From Aeromicrobium senzhongii (GTDB lineage: Bacteria; Actinomycetota; Actinomycetes; Propionibacteriales; Nocardioidaceae): a DNA stretch of 64,000 nt. Made by a program: the position numbers and the translations under genes. The notes beneath the pieces are model-generated. The model worked only from the letters and a program-made list of their open reading frames with translations. It was not told where the DNA came from and ran no database searches. Numbering within the stretch: position 1 is the first letter of the stretch; every line of letters begins with the position of its first letter. Shown here piece by piece: positions 47,548 through 57,911 of the stretch. The stretch lies in assembly GCF_014334735.1 (NCBI RefSeq), contig NZ_CP060587.1:1736001-1800000 (forward strand), given 5' to 3'.

Positions 47548-47661
47548 TGAGGAACTCCCCCGAGAAGACAACGAAACGGTTGCCCCAGACTAACCCATCC
47601 GGACGGGGCCCTCGGGCACCGCGGCATCGGCCGGTGCGGCGGCACGACCACCCGACGACGA

Positions 47662-47695
47662 AGCCGGCCCGCGACCATGAGGTCGCGGGCCGGCT
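47662..47695 (-). terminator. rpoD terminator
   Basis: A perfect inverted repeat agccggcccgcgacc / ggtcgcgggccggct with an ATGA loop lies 20 bases past the rpoD stop. Confidence 0.88.
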
Positions 47696-47714
47696 CGGTC
47701 GGATCTGGCTCGAC

Positions 47715-49046
<1,332 letters not shown>

Positions 49047-49147
49047 CGGGACATCAACCTCACAACGTCGTTTCGGGCATGACAATGAGGCCTGCGGTCA
49101 ACCTCTGGCACCAGTCTGCCACGAGCCCCCACACGGCTCCGAATCGG

Positions 49148-50623
49148 TCACCCGACGGGCCAGGAGTGCACGGGTTCGCCCTCGCCCATGTGCTCGGCGT
49201 AACGCCTGGTCAGCGCGCGCATCGAGTCGGCGACGTCCGAGCCACGTCGGTGCAGGCGGTCGAACTGCTCGATCATCCAGGTCGAGCCGTTGCGCCCGGT
49301 GACGCAGCGTCGCTCGATGATCTGGAGGAACTCGTCGATCACGGCCCCGTCGACGCCGCGCTTCTCGAGTCCCACGTGGGCCAGCGGCAGCAGGTGTTGC
49401 AGGACGAGCTCACGCACCGGGACCGTGCCGACTCCGGGCCAGAACGCCTCGGCCTCGATGCCGGCGACGGCGGCCTCGTGGAAGCCCTGCTCGGCGGCCT
49501 TGAACGGCAATTGGCTCCACACCGGCCGCTCCTGCTCGGTCAGTGCCGTCACCAGCCCGTAGAACAGCGCGGCGTTCGCGACCGTGTCCTTGACGGTCGG
49601 ACCGGCCGGCAGCAGCCGGTTCTCGACCCGCAGGTGCGGCCTGCCGTCGACGACGTCGTAGATCGGCCGGTTCCAGCGCCAGATGGTGCCGTTGTGCAGG
49701 CGCAGCTCGGGCAGGATCGGGATCCGGCCGGCCTCGACCTCGGCCACGGGGTCCTCGTCCTCGACGATCGGCAGCAGGGCCGGGAAGTACCGCGAGTTCT
49801 CCTCGAACAGGTCGAACACGGAGGTGATCCAGCGCTCGCCGAACCACACCCGCGGGCGGACGCCCTGGGCCTTCAACTCGGCCGTGCGCGTGTCGGTGGC
49901 CTGCTCGAACAGAGCGATGCGCGTCTCGTGCCACAGTCGCTTGCCCAGGAAGAACGGCGAGTTGGCGCCCACCGCGATCTGTACGCCGGCGATCGCCTGG
50001 GCCGCGTTCCAGGTCGGCGCGAACTCGTCGGGCTCGACCTGCAGGTGCAGCTGCGTGCTGGTGCACGCCGCCTCGGCGATGATCGTGTCGATCGTCGTCC
50101 GCAACCGCTGGACGCCGTTGATGACGATGTGGATGTCCTCACCGCGCGCAGTCAGGATCTGGTCGGACAGCAGGTGGTACCGCGGGTTGGTCGAGATCGC
50201 CTCGCGCGTGAGGTGCCGCGAGTCCAGGGTGGGCAGGATGCCGATCATCATCATCTCCGTGCCGATGCCTCGGGCCTTGTCCTGCGCCGTGTTGAGGTCG
50301 TCGCGCATCCGGTCGGCCATGGCGGCCAGACCCCGACCAGCGACCGGCGACGGCGGCACGTTGATCTCGACGTTGAACTGGCCCAGCTCGGTCTGGAAGT
50401 CCTCGGCCGCGATCACGTCGAGCGTCTCGGAGTTCCGCAGCGCGGGGTCGCCGACCTCGTCGACCAGGTTGAACTCGATCTCGATGCCGACGTGCGGATC
50501 GGGCACGGAGAAGTCCTGCTGGCCCAGCATCGCGGCCAGGACATCGAGGTTCCGGCGCACCTTCGCGCGGTAGCGTGCGCGGTCCTCGCCGGTGAACTCC
50601 CGGGCTTCGACATCTTGTCCCAT
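49148..50623 (-). CDS. Glutamate-cysteine ligase family (GCS2) protein
   Basis: The 491-residue ATP-dependent ligase family member has PHVGIEIEFNLVD (ATP/metal Glu block), GQFNVEINVPPSP, and downstream LHLQVEPDEFAPTWN with conserved acidic and aromatic residues. The family makes gamma-glutamyl amides such as gamma-glutamylcysteine (in ergothioneine or glutathione routes); actinobacteria that use mycothiol keep such enzymes for other substrates. The ATG at 50623 has TAGGGT ending six bases upstream (plus strand 50630-50635), a leaderless start. The substrate is undetermined. Confidence 0.87.
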   Translation of the reverse strand: MGQDVEAREFTGEDRARYRAKVRRNLDVLAAMLGQQDFSVPDPHVGIEIEFNLVDEVGDPALRNSETLDVIAAEDFQTELGQFNVEINVPPSPVAGRGLAAMADRMRDDLNTAQDKARGIGTEMMMIGILPTLDSRHLTREAISTNPRYHLLSDQILTARGEDIHIVINGVQRLRTTIDTIIAEAACTSTQLHLQVEPDEFAPTWNAAQAIAGVQIAVGANSPFFLGKRLWHETRIALFEQATDTRTAELKAQGVRPRVWFGERWITSVFDLFEENSRYFPALLPIVEDEDPVAEVEAGRIPILPELRLHNGTIWRWNRPIYDVVDGRPHLRVENRLLPAGPTVKDTVANAALFYGLVTALTEQERPVWSQLPFKAAEQGFHEAAVAGIEAEAFWPGVGTVPVRELVLQHLLPLAHVGLEKRGVDGAVIDEFLQIIERRCVTGRNGSTWMIEQFDRLHRRGSDVADSMRALTRRYAEHMGEGEPVHSWPVG

Positions 50624-50642
50624 GCAGACACCCTAGGACGGA

Positions 50643-51614
50643 TCAGGCCGTCACATCAGCCTGAGACCACCGGTCAGGATGGATGCCGGCCTCGAGCACG
50701 TCCTGCAGCAACAGACCCATCCGGTAGCGGGGCTCCAGCCGCAGCGCCCGGTCCAGGGCGACGAGGGCCCGCGCGCCGTCGCCCATCTGCCAGGCGGCGA
50801 ATCCCGTGAGGCACAACGGGGCCGGGGCGAAGTCCGGTGACGCGACCCGTGAGACCGCCGCCCAGAGGCGGTGCATGCCGCGTGCGTTGTCCCGCCCGAT
50901 CCCCGCCCAGACGGCGTCCCGCACGTTCATCGACGACGTCAGGACCGCGAGCTCGACCAGGTCCTCCTCCGCCAGATCAGCGCCACCGAGGGCACGTTCG
51001 ACGAGGTGAGCGACGCGCGCCCGCTCGGCCGTGAGGAAGCGGGCCGGATCGGTCGTCGTCGCGCGCTCGAGGAATCGTTCGAGGGCGACGTCGTGGGTCC
51101 GGTCGAGTCGTTCCTCGTCCTGCTCCGCAGGTGGCGCCACCTCGTCCGCGAGCTCGGACCGGTCCGCCAGGATCACCTGGCCCTGCGCGACGGCGCGCAC
51201 GATCGCCTCGTGGTGACGGTCGAGGGCGTAGGCCACTCCCTCCTCGGGGTGCCCCGGCGCGGCGGACCACACACGGTCCTCGTCGGCCCAGAGCACCAAC
51301 CAGGAGCGTCCGATCGGCAGGGCGTCGCGCAGGGCCGTGACCATGACGCGCGCCCGCTCGGCGTCGGCGGACAGCGCGATCAGGAAGAAGCCCTCCCGTC
51401 CATGGCGGACGAGGTGCTCGGCGAGCCCCGCCGCCACGGCCTCCTCGCGGCCGCGCGGCGGCAGGTCGTGTCGCAGGCGGAACCCGAACCGGCACGTCGG
51501 CCCGGACACCGACAGGCCGATCACGCACTCGCGCGGCACGAAGCCGAACAGGGTGGGCAGGGCGTTCAGGAGGTCGTCGAAGGAGTCGACCCGGAACATC
51601 TCGTCGTCGTTCAT
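50643..51614 (-). CDS. DUF4192 family protein
   Basis: The 323-residue soluble protein has the family start FDDLLNALPTLFGFVPRECV followed by VIGLSVSGPTCRFGFRLRHD. The C-terminal half contains a TPR-like helical repeat (GFAAWQMGDGARALVALDRAL, residues about 270-300). This is the actinobacterial DUF4192, of unknown function, usually next to the principal sigma factor or GCS-like genes. The ATG abuts a perfect palindrome. It ends 19 bases before the GCS2 start. Confidence 0.87.
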   Translation of the reverse strand: MNDDEMFRVDSFDDLLNALPTLFGFVPRECVIGLSVSGPTCRFGFRLRHDLPPRGREEAVAAGLAEHLVRHGREGFFLIALSADAERARVMVTALRDALPIGRSWLVLWADEDRVWSAAPGHPEEGVAYALDRHHEAIVRAVAQGQVILADRSELADEVAPPAEQDEERLDRTHDVALERFLERATTTDPARFLTAERARVAHLVERALGGADLAEEDLVELAVLTSSMNVRDAVWAGIGRDNARGMHRLWAAVSRVASPDFAPAPLCLTGFAAWQMGDGARALVALDRALRLEPRYRMGLLLQDVLEAGIHPDRWSQADVTA

Positions 51615-51637
51615 GCCCTGAGCCTCGTGCTCAGGGC
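51615..51637 (-). terminator. Perfect palindrome abutting the DUF4192 start codon
   Basis: On the minus strand gccctgagc-acgag-gctcagggc ends one base before the ATG of DUF4192. It lies 68-90 bases past the stop of the copper operon, so it is most likely that operon's terminator, but as an RNA hairpin it would also cover the DUF4192 ribosome-binding region. Confidence 0.6.
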
Positions 51638-51704
51638 CGCCCGGCAGAACCCGCCGGCACCCGGTTGTGGACGGGCTCCCGACGGAGGTCGACGCTGTGG
51701 ACCG

Positions 51705-52289
51705 TCAGCCGGCCCGCCCGCGTCGTCGGCCCGCCACGGCGACGGCCGCACCCACCAGGGCCGCGAATCCCACGACCGCCACCGCGATCTGACGGCCGTC
51801 CGCCCCGGCCGGGACCTCCTGCGGGACGCTCACCGTCATGGCCGGGTCGACCGTCTCGGCGGAGGCGGTGAACCCCGGCGTGGACCGGGTGTCGCTCGTC
51901 CCGTCGTCGCATCGCTGCTCGGCCATGAGCGTGACCCGCTCCCCCGCCGGCGCGCCGATCCGCGCCGTGAGGAGGAACTCGGCCACCTGTCCCGCGGGCA
52001 GGGCGCCGCCGGCGAAGTCCACGCGCCGACCATCCAGGACACCGGTCCAGCCGTCGGGCGCGGTCGCACTGACCACCGCGGACCCCTCGGGGACCTCCAG
52101 CGTCAGCCCGGTGGTGTCGGCATCGCCGCACCCCGGCGCGACGGCGACGACGAGGGCGACGGTCCCGTCCCCCTGCGGCACCACCGTGTCGACGGTCACG
52201 TCCGCGGCTGCCGACGACGCGCCGGCCACCAGCACGAAGGGCAGGGCGACCAGGGCGCCCGCGAGTCGACGCCCGCTGCGGGTCCTCAT
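51705..52289 (-). CDS. DUF1775 (YcnI-like) membrane-anchored protein lacking the N-terminal His
   Basis: The 194-residue protein has a signal peptide (ALVALPFVLVAGASSAAA), one DUF1775 domain (APGCGDADTTGLTLEVPEGS, TAPDGWTGVLDGRRVDFAGG), and a C-terminal helix with Arg-rich tail (VAVAGRRRGRAG). In YcnI the mature N-terminal His binds copper; here the mature end begins near ADVTVDT, without His, and the domain is shortened. A copper role is therefore less certain than for its paralogue. The ATG overlaps the CopC-CopD stop (ATGA), last gene of the unit. Confidence 0.78.
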   Translation of the reverse strand: MRTRSGRRLAGALVALPFVLVAGASSAAADVTVDTVVPQGDGTVALVVAVAPGCGDADTTGLTLEVPEGSAVVSATAPDGWTGVLDGRRVDFAGGALPAGQVAEFLLTARIGAPAGERVTLMAEQRCDDGTSDTRSTPGFTASAETVDPAMTVSVPQEVPAGADGRQIAVAVVGFAALVGAAVAVAGRRRGRAG

Positions 52290-53938
52290 GGAATCTGCAC
52301 CTCTCCGGAGACGACGGGCTCCTCGAATCGATCGATTCGCACCGCGACGGACACGCGCCACGCACCGGCGAGCGGGAGGTCGGCGGTGGTCTGCCAGTGT
52401 CCCGCCCGCGTCCTGGTCAGGGTCCGGTTCAGCGCACCCACCCCCGCCTCCTCGAGCCCCAGCTGCAGGCGAGGGGCGTCCGGGACGTCGACCGCCGCGC
52501 CCTCACGGTCGGTCAGGGAGACCTGGATCGCATTGGGGCCGCGCCGCGCCGGGGAGACCACGACGGTCACCCGGTGGGCGTCGTCCAGGTCGAGCTCGAG
52601 GCGCTGCACGGTCGAGACGCCGATGACCACGGTGTCGGCCCGAGGCGGAGGGGTCTGACCCACGAGCACTCCCGTGGCGACCAGCACGCCGGCGACGACG
52701 ATCAGCTCGAAGGTCACGGTGCGTCGCAGCAGCGCGGTCGCGGCCCCTGCCTCGCGCCCGGTCAGTCGACGCACCAGGACGAAGCGGTTCCACGCGGCCA
52801 CGGCGACGACGGGCACGAGCAGCAGGGCCTTCACCAGCACGGCTCGGCCGTAGCCGGTCTGCCAGAGCGCGGGCAGCGAGTCCGCGATCCGCCAGTACAG
52901 GACGATTCCGGCGGCCACCAGGGCCACCAGCACGAGTCCCGCGACCGCCGAGAACCGCGCGATCGCGGTGGCGCGGTCCGCCACCCTCAGCGCCGAGCCG
53001 GCAGCCAGGACGATGGCCAGGCCGACGAGCCCGCCCCACCAGAGGGCGGCGGCACTCACATGGACCAGGTCGGCGGTCAGCACGAGCCAGGCCGGGCCGT
53101 AGCTGCGGGTGTGGCCCACCGGCAGCAGGGACGCGACGGCCAGCGCCACGCCGACCGCCGCGACGACGGGACGACGTCGCCGTCCGGCCACGGCGAGGGC
53201 GGCGCCGAGAACCACGACGAGCACCGCGACGCCCGCCGCCGAGGTGAGCCCGTCACGCCATGCGTCCACACCCCACGCCGACGCGAGGGTCCGACCGGAC
53301 TCCCACGTGGCCGTCAGGGGTGCGAGCAGGAGCGTCGAGACGACGGCGAGCCCGGCGAAGCCGTACGTCGCGCCGCGGGTGCGGCGCGCGACCAGCGGCT
53401 GCCGGCGCACGGCCGAGGGGACGATGAACAGGGAGAAGACGACGAGCCCGGCGAGGCCCAGGACACCGGCGTACCGCAGCGCGTCGACCGTGGTCCGCAC
53501 GACGGACAACTCGCGCTCGGCCTGGGAGTCCGGGACCCCGATCGCGCCGGGCGTGGCCTCACCGACCGCGAACGTGAACCCGCCCGTGACGGGGTGGGAG
53601 TCCGCCGACACCACACGCCAGGTCACGACGTGGCTCCCCCGCGGCAACGGCTGCTCGGGACGGATCGTCAGCACCCGCCCACTGACCGAGAACGTCGTCG
53701 GTGACGGCTCGCCCGTGGCGTCCAGCACCGCGTTGCCCGTGCCGCCGAGCGTCACGGGCTCCGTGAACGACACGGTCATCTGGTCCGGCGGCGTGGTCAG
53801 CACCTGACCGTCGGCGGGGGTGCTCCCGATCGGCGAGGCGTGGCCGAACGCCGCGGCGGGCCACATCACGACGAGCAGGAGCAGCCCGGAGAGCACGGCG
53901 GCGAGCCGTGCCCTCCGGGCAGGAGCGGGCAGGGTCAC
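52286..53938 (-). CDS. CopC-CopD fusion (copper resistance / import protein)
   Basis: The 550-residue protein joins a CopC domain (mature N-terminus HASPIGSTPADGQV, and SADSHPVTGGFTFAV supplying the Asp and His of the Cu site) to a CopD membrane domain of about nine helices (residues about 150-430). A C-terminal extracellular beta domain of about 110 residues follows. CopC passes copper to CopD, which imports it across the cytoplasmic membrane. It is co-translated between the two DUF1775 genes (GTGA and ATGA overlaps). The start is a GTG. Confidence 0.9.
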   Translation of the reverse strand: MTLPAPARRARLAAVLSGLLLLVVMWPAAAFGHASPIGSTPADGQVLTTPPDQMTVSFTEPVTLGGTGNAVLDATGEPSPTTFSVSGRVLTIRPEQPLPRGSHVVTWRVVSADSHPVTGGFTFAVGEATPGAIGVPDSQAERELSVVRTTVDALRYAGVLGLAGLVVFSLFIVPSAVRRQPLVARRTRGATYGFAGLAVVSTLLLAPLTATWESGRTLASAWGVDAWRDGLTSAAGVAVLVVVLGAALAVAGRRRRPVVAAVGVALAVASLLPVGHTRSYGPAWLVLTADLVHVSAAALWWGGLVGLAIVLAAGSALRVADRATAIARFSAVAGLVLVALVAAGIVLYWRIADSLPALWQTGYGRAVLVKALLLVPVVAVAAWNRFVLVRRLTGREAGAATALLRRTVTFELIVVAGVLVATGVLVGQTPPPRADTVVIGVSTVQRLELDLDDAHRVTVVVSPARRGPNAIQVSLTDREGAAVDVPDAPRLQLGLEEAGVGALNRTLTRTRAGHWQTTADLPLAGAWRVSVAVRIDRFEEPVVSGEVQIP

Positions 53939-54627
53939 CCGCGGCTCCGCGTCCGAGCCAGGGCGGCGCCGCCGGCGACGAGTCCGAGCGCACCGAGCAC
54001 GACACCACTCCAGCCCAGCGCGTCCGAGCCGGTTCCCGCCTCAGCGGGCTCGTCCTCGGCCTTCGCCGCACCGTGACCGTGGCCGTCGCCCTCGGCCTCG
54101 GTCGTCACGACGAAGGGAGCCGGCGACTCGGGCTCGTCCTCGCCCTCCTCGTAGGTCTGGGTCCACGCGGTCTCGCCCTCCTCGCAGGTCTGGATGACCG
54201 GGAAGACGAGCTTCTCGCCCTCCTTCTCGGGCAACGGCAGCTGCAACGAGATCGTGTCGCGCATCCCGTCGGCCAACGGGGTCTTCGCCGTGTAGACGAC
54301 CTCGGCGACCCGCTCGGACTGCTCGGCACCGTGGCCGTCCGAGGAGGGCGACTCGAGCTTGGCCATCTTCTTCTCGACGGTCCAGTTCGGGTTCACCGTC
54401 GGGGTGACCGAGAGGACCTCCTCGGGCACCTGGACGGCGAGCTTGGTCGTCGGCGAGGTCCCGCACCCGTGACCGACGGAGAAGGTCAGCACGGCGTACG
54501 ACCCGGCTGCGGTCGACGACGGGGTGACCGACACGTGGGCCGAGGCGGCACCCGCCGCGACGGCGACGAGGGCGGAGGAGCCGAGGGCGAGCGCCGCCGT
54601 GCGGGCAGCGTGCTGGGCAAAAGACAT
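53935..54627 (-). CDS. ycnI: YcnI-family copper-binding protein (DUF1775)
   Basis: The 230-residue protein has a signal peptide ending ASA and a mature start HVSVTPSS, giving the exposed His that forms the mono-histidine brace for Cu(II) in YcnI. DUF1775 blocks follow (SVGHGCGTSPTTKLAVQVPE, NPNWTVEKK), then an acidic His-containing linker (EAEGDGHGHGAAKAEDE) and a C-terminal helix. It likely collects copper at the surface and hands it to the downstream CopC-CopD fusion. The ATG has a GGAGAA site. Its stop overlaps the next GTG. Confidence 0.88.
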   Translation of the reverse strand: MSFAQHAARTAALALGSSALVAVAAGAASAHVSVTPSSTAAGSYAVLTFSVGHGCGTSPTTKLAVQVPEEVLSVTPTVNPNWTVEKKMAKLESPSSDGHGAEQSERVAEVVYTAKTPLADGMRDTISLQLPLPEKEGEKLVFPVIQTCEEGETAWTQTYEEGEDEPESPAPFVVTTEAEGDGHGHGAAKAEDEPAEAGTGSDALGWSGVVLGALGLVAGGAALARTRSRG

Positions 54628-54671
54628 GGTTCTTCTCCTGGTTCGGGACCGCCCGGACGGGCGGGACTGGG

Positions 54672-55217
54672 TCACCGGCAGGTGCCGGCGACCGGGGCGA
54701 GGTCGACCCGGGAGAAGGGCGGGCCGCGTCGCACCAGGACGTGGTCGAGCAGGTCGACGTGCCGGACGGGCCCGGCCGCACGGGGCGGCACCGGGGCCGC
54801 CACCGGCCGGCGGGACCGGTGCACGGGACGCAGGACGAACGAGACCCGCGCCCACCACGACCACCAGAGCCGCTCGGCCACCGCGATCCCGGCGGCCACC
54901 ACCACGAGACCTGCGGCGTGGGCGGCGAGCATCGCCGGCGTCGACGGCACGATCGCGTGGCCGTGCACGTACCCGGACACCACGTGGACCCCGAGCTGCG
55001 GCAGCGCCAGCAGGACGAGCGCCCCGGTGAAGCCGATCCGGCGGCCGGCGGCCCACCACGCGAGCCCGGCACCGGCCGCGACGACCGGGAGGAGGGCCAC
55101 GACCGACGGGGCCTCACCGCTGCCCGCCACGTGGGCGGCGACGGCCATGAGAGTCGCCCACAGGCTCACCGCACCGGCGCGCACGAGGCGCGCGATCGGG
55201 GCTCCGGGGGCTGACAC
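54672..55217 (-). CDS. Small polytopic membrane protein, first gene of the copper operon
   Basis: The 181-residue protein has four or five hydrophobic helices, with a loop GVHVVSGYVHGHAIVPST containing four histidines that might touch metal, and a basic C-terminal tail (VLRPVHRSRRPVAAPVPP). No family is recognised, but similar proteins often lead YcnI/CopD operons. The GTG at 55217 is confirmed by TACGCT ending seven bases upstream (plus strand 55225-55230), so the operon is leaderless. YcnI follows after 44 bases. Confidence 0.72.
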   Translation of the reverse strand: MSAPGAPIARLVRAGAVSLWATLMAVAAHVAGSGEAPSVVALLPVVAAGAGLAWWAAGRRIGFTGALVLLALPQLGVHVVSGYVHGHAIVPSTPAMLAAHAAGLVVVAAGIAVAERLWWSWWARVSFVLRPVHRSRRPVAAPVPPRAAGPVRHVDLLDHVLVRRGPPFSRVDLAPVAGTCR

Positions 55218-55515
55218 GGACGTCAGCGTACGACCTGCCTGACCGGACTCCGGCAGCGGTGACGAGATGTTTACACGGTCGTCATCGACCCCCGTGCGTC
55301 ACGACGTCGGACCCCTGTGACGGGCGCTGCCGCGGCCCGCCCCGGCGACGACTGCAATGACGGGAGATTCCCATTCGGTGTCTCATTCACCGTCGCGACA
55401 CCTTCACAGCCGGGTCGTTCTCGTAACCCACCGGTTCCCGCGGCGACCGCCACGCGAAACGCACCGCATCCAGATTGAGGGCCGAATCGACTCCCCCGCC
55501 GAAGGAACTTCCCCG
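55218..55515. promoter_or_regulatory. Divergent promoter region between the copper operon and the secreted Ig protein
   Basis: This 298-base space holds the minus-strand TACGCT box for the copper operon at 55225-55230. The remainder has no gene-like frame. For the plus-strand gene no consensus promoter stands out, and the ribosome binding site GAAGGAA is at 55501-55507. No clear CsoR-like or CopY-like operator palindrome was found. Confidence 0.45.
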
Positions 55516-57003
55516 ATGACTGTCACCCGAGTCCTGTCCCACCTCACGGCCGCAGCAGTGGCCGCGACCGCCCTGGCGCTGCCCTCCGCGGCTGCACACG
55601 CGGAGGCCACCGGCGTGATCCGGGGCACGGTCCTCGAGACCGGCCACGTGATCGCCCCCAGCCTCGACGTCTCGCTCTACAAGACCGACGGCGAGTTCGT
55701 GAAGTCCACCGTGACCAACTCGTCCGCCGGCGCGTACGAGTTCCGCGGCGTCGAGCCCGGCGCGTACGTCATCTGGTTCGAGAACCAGAACGAGGCCGTC
55801 CAGGAGTGGTACGACAACCAGCCCGACCAGGACCACGCCACCCCCATCACCCTCGCGGCCGGTCAGACCTTCGTCGCCGACGCGTACCTGACCCAGATCA
55901 GCGAGAACATCGTCCGGCCGACGATCACCGGCACCCCGGCGGTGGGCTCGACCCTCTCGGCCGCCCGCGGCACGTGGTTCCCCACCCTGGGCGTGGACTT
56001 CAGCTACCAGTGGCTGCGGGGCGGCGCCCGGATCGAGGGCGCGACGGCCTCCACCTACCGCCTGCGTGACGCCGACTCCGGGCACGCCGTCTCGGTCCGG
56101 GTCATCGCCACCGTCCAGGGCGCCCAGGAGTCGGCCACCAGCGCACCCACCGCCGCGGTCACGGGCGGCACGCCGTCGGTCCCGGCCGTCGCGAACTCCA
56201 CGAAGCCCTCCGTCACCGGGTCCGTCGTCGCGGGCTCCGTGCTGACCGCCACGAGCGGCGGCTGGACGCCCTCGGACGCCGCCGTCACGCTGCAGTGGCT
56301 GCGCGGGGACGTCGTCGTGGGGAGCGGACCGACCTATCGCACCACGACCGACGACATCGGCTCCGGACTGCGCGTGCGCGCCATCGCGACGAAGTCGGGC
56401 TGGACGTCGGCCGTCGCCGAGTCGGACGTGTTCGGACCGATCGCGACCCCGGCCCCGGTGCTGAGCGCACCGGTCAACACGGTCCCGCCCATCGTCTCGG
56501 GCACCACGCGCGTCGGCAGCACCGTCACCGCGAGCACGGGCTCCTGGAGCTCGTCGGCCTCCCACACCTACCGCTGGACCCGCAACGGCACGACCATCCC
56601 CCGGGCGACCGCTCGCTCGTACCGGCTCACGGCCTCGGACGCCCGGGCACGGATCGCCGTGGTCGTGACCGCGACCAACACCGCCGGAACCACCAGCGCC
56701 ACGAGCGCCGGCCGGACCGTCGCGAAGGCCACCGCCCGGCTCCGCGTCACCACCAAGTCGCCGGCCAAGGGGCGACTGAAGATCACCACGAAGGTCACCT
56801 CCGCGGGCGCCCGGACCGGCCGCGTGACGATCACCGTGAAGGCCGGCGGCAAGACCAAGGTCAAGCGCACGACCGTGAAGAAGGGCACGCGCACGATCAC
56901 CGTCACGGGCCTGCGCAAGGGCCGGGCCACCGTCCGCGTCGTCTATGCCGGCGACGCCTCGACCACCCGCGCCTCGACCTCGAAGAAGGCCACCGTGCGC
57001 TGA
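55516..57003 (+). CDS. Secreted multi-domain Ig-repeat protein
   Basis: The 495-residue protein has a signal peptide (LTAAAVAATALALPSAAAHA), a carboxypeptidase-regulatory/SdrD-like domain (residues about 35-130, GVIRGTVLETGHVIAPSLDV), and three repeats of about 85 residues. Each repeat has the pattern P-x-I/V-x-G-T...G-S-T-L/V-x-A-x-x-G-T-W-x...Y-x-W-x-R-x-G/N. A Lys/Arg/Thr-rich Ig-like end domain follows (TKSPAKGRLKITTKV). No anchor motif is visible. The same two module types occur in the tail of the amine oxidase downstream, so both probably bind or decorate the cell surface. The GAAGGAA site supports the ATG at 55516. Confidence 0.8.
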   Translation: MTVTRVLSHLTAAAVAATALALPSAAAHAEATGVIRGTVLETGHVIAPSLDVSLYKTDGEFVKSTVTNSSAGAYEFRGVEPGAYVIWFENQNEAVQEWYDNQPDQDHATPITLAAGQTFVADAYLTQISENIVRPTITGTPAVGSTLSAARGTWFPTLGVDFSYQWLRGGARIEGATASTYRLRDADSGHAVSVRVIATVQGAQESATSAPTAAVTGGTPSVPAVANSTKPSVTGSVVAGSVLTATSGGWTPSDAAVTLQWLRGDVVVGSGPTYRTTTDDIGSGLRVRAIATKSGWTSAVAESDVFGPIATPAPVLSAPVNTVPPIVSGTTRVGSTVTASTGSWSSSASHTYRWTRNGTTIPRATARSYRLTASDARARIAVVVTATNTAGTTSATSAGRTVAKATARLRVTTKSPAKGRLKITTKVTSAGARTGRVTITVKAGGKTKVKRTTVKKGTRTITVTGLRKGRATVRVVYAGDASTTRASTSKKATVR

Positions 57004-57030
57004 TGCCCGGCGGTCCGCCGCCCACCCAGA

Positions 57031-57063
57031 CCTCGGCCCGCCGCCCCTGTCGGTGGGCCGAGG
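57031..57063 (+). terminator. Hairpin after the Ig-repeat gene
   Basis: The arms cctcggcccgcc and ggtgggccgagg form a 12-bp stem with one G-U pair, 28 bases past the stop. It separates the Ig-repeat gene from the oxidase operon. Confidence 0.7.
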
Positions 57064-57138
57064 GACCGGCTCCCCACCCGGTCCCGACGGTTCCGGTCCC
57101 TCCGGCGCCGATCACTTCCAGCCCCACAAGGAGACCAT

Positions 57139-57894
57139 GTGAATGCGTCACAGCGCGTGCCCTGGAGGACACGCAGAGTCGCCGTCGCTGCCCTCGCCCT
57201 CGGACTGACCGCTGCCGCCACGACCTACGTCATGGCCCAGCAGGACGTCAGCGGCACCGACTCCGGCACCAGCACGAAGTTCACCGTCGTCGGCGATGGC
57301 GAACTGCCCACCAAGAAGCCCAAGCTCGGAGAGAGCCGCTCGGCGCTCTCGGCCGAGGAGACGGGCTATGCCATCCACGTGGCCTCCACCGACGGCAGCG
57401 TCCCCTCGGACGCCACCGACGTCCGCGGCAAGCCCGGGCCGGAGTTCCTCTACGCGGACCTGCCCGACGTCGGTGAGGAGCTCAGCGGCCGCAAGGCCGT
57501 CGTCGCCCTCTACGACTACACGCACGACGTGGCCTACGACCAGATCGTCGACCTCGCCGCCGGCAAGGTCATCGACTCCACCAAGTCCACCAAGGCCCAG
57601 CCGCCGACCTCGTCCACCGAGGCCGACCTGGCGATGAAGCTCGCGGTCGAGTCCGACGCCGACCTGGCCTTCAAGGCCGAGTTCGAGGAGAACATGGGCG
57701 TCCCGCTCATCGATCCCGACCAGGTCGACTACGTCGCCGGCGCGTGGGTCTACGACAAGACCACGAGCAAGGGCAAGGAGTGCGGCGCCGACCGATGCGC
57801 CCAGCTCATGGTCTCGACCGCATCCGGGGTGTACCTCAACACCTTCGACTTCGTCGTGAACCTGTCCACCCAGAAGATCGTCCGCACCCAGTGA
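57139..57894 (+). CDS. Secreted N2/N3-domain half of a split copper amine oxidase
   Basis: The 251-residue protein has a signal peptide (RRVAVAALALGLTAAATTYVMA, cited by residues 13-33) and then two domains that follow the copper amine oxidase N2/N3 pattern. One is VALYDYTHDVAYDQIVDL with AAGKVIDSTKSTKAQPP; the other is a helix-plus-sheet domain ending FDFVVNLSTQKIVRTQ. In ordinary oxidases these domains precede the catalytic domain in the same chain; here the protein stops there. A Cys pair (CGADRC) may form a disulphide. The GTG at 57139 follows AAGGAG. The catalytic half begins 17 bases downstream in another frame with its own ribosome binding site and signal peptide. The domain call rests on remembered family patterns. 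Confidence 0.75.
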   Translation: MNASQRVPWRTRRVAVAALALGLTAAATTYVMAQQDVSGTDSGTSTKFTVVGDGELPTKKPKLGESRSALSAEETGYAIHVASTDGSVPSDATDVRGKPGPEFLYADLPDVGEELSGRKAVVALYDYTHDVAYDQIVDLAAGKVIDSTKSTKAQPPTSSTEADLAMKLAVESDADLAFKAEFEENMGVPLIDPDQVDYVAGAWVYDKTTSKGKECGADRCAQLMVSTASGVYLNTFDFVVNLSTQKIVRTQ

Positions 57895-57911
57895 GCAGGG
57901 AGAGAAGTCCG

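Noticed and set aside
47548-47661. Upstream TTG start for the phospholipase-D-like protein
   Set aside because: The TTG at 47571 lacks a ribosome binding site; the GTG at 47547 has a strong one and leads straight into the signal peptide.
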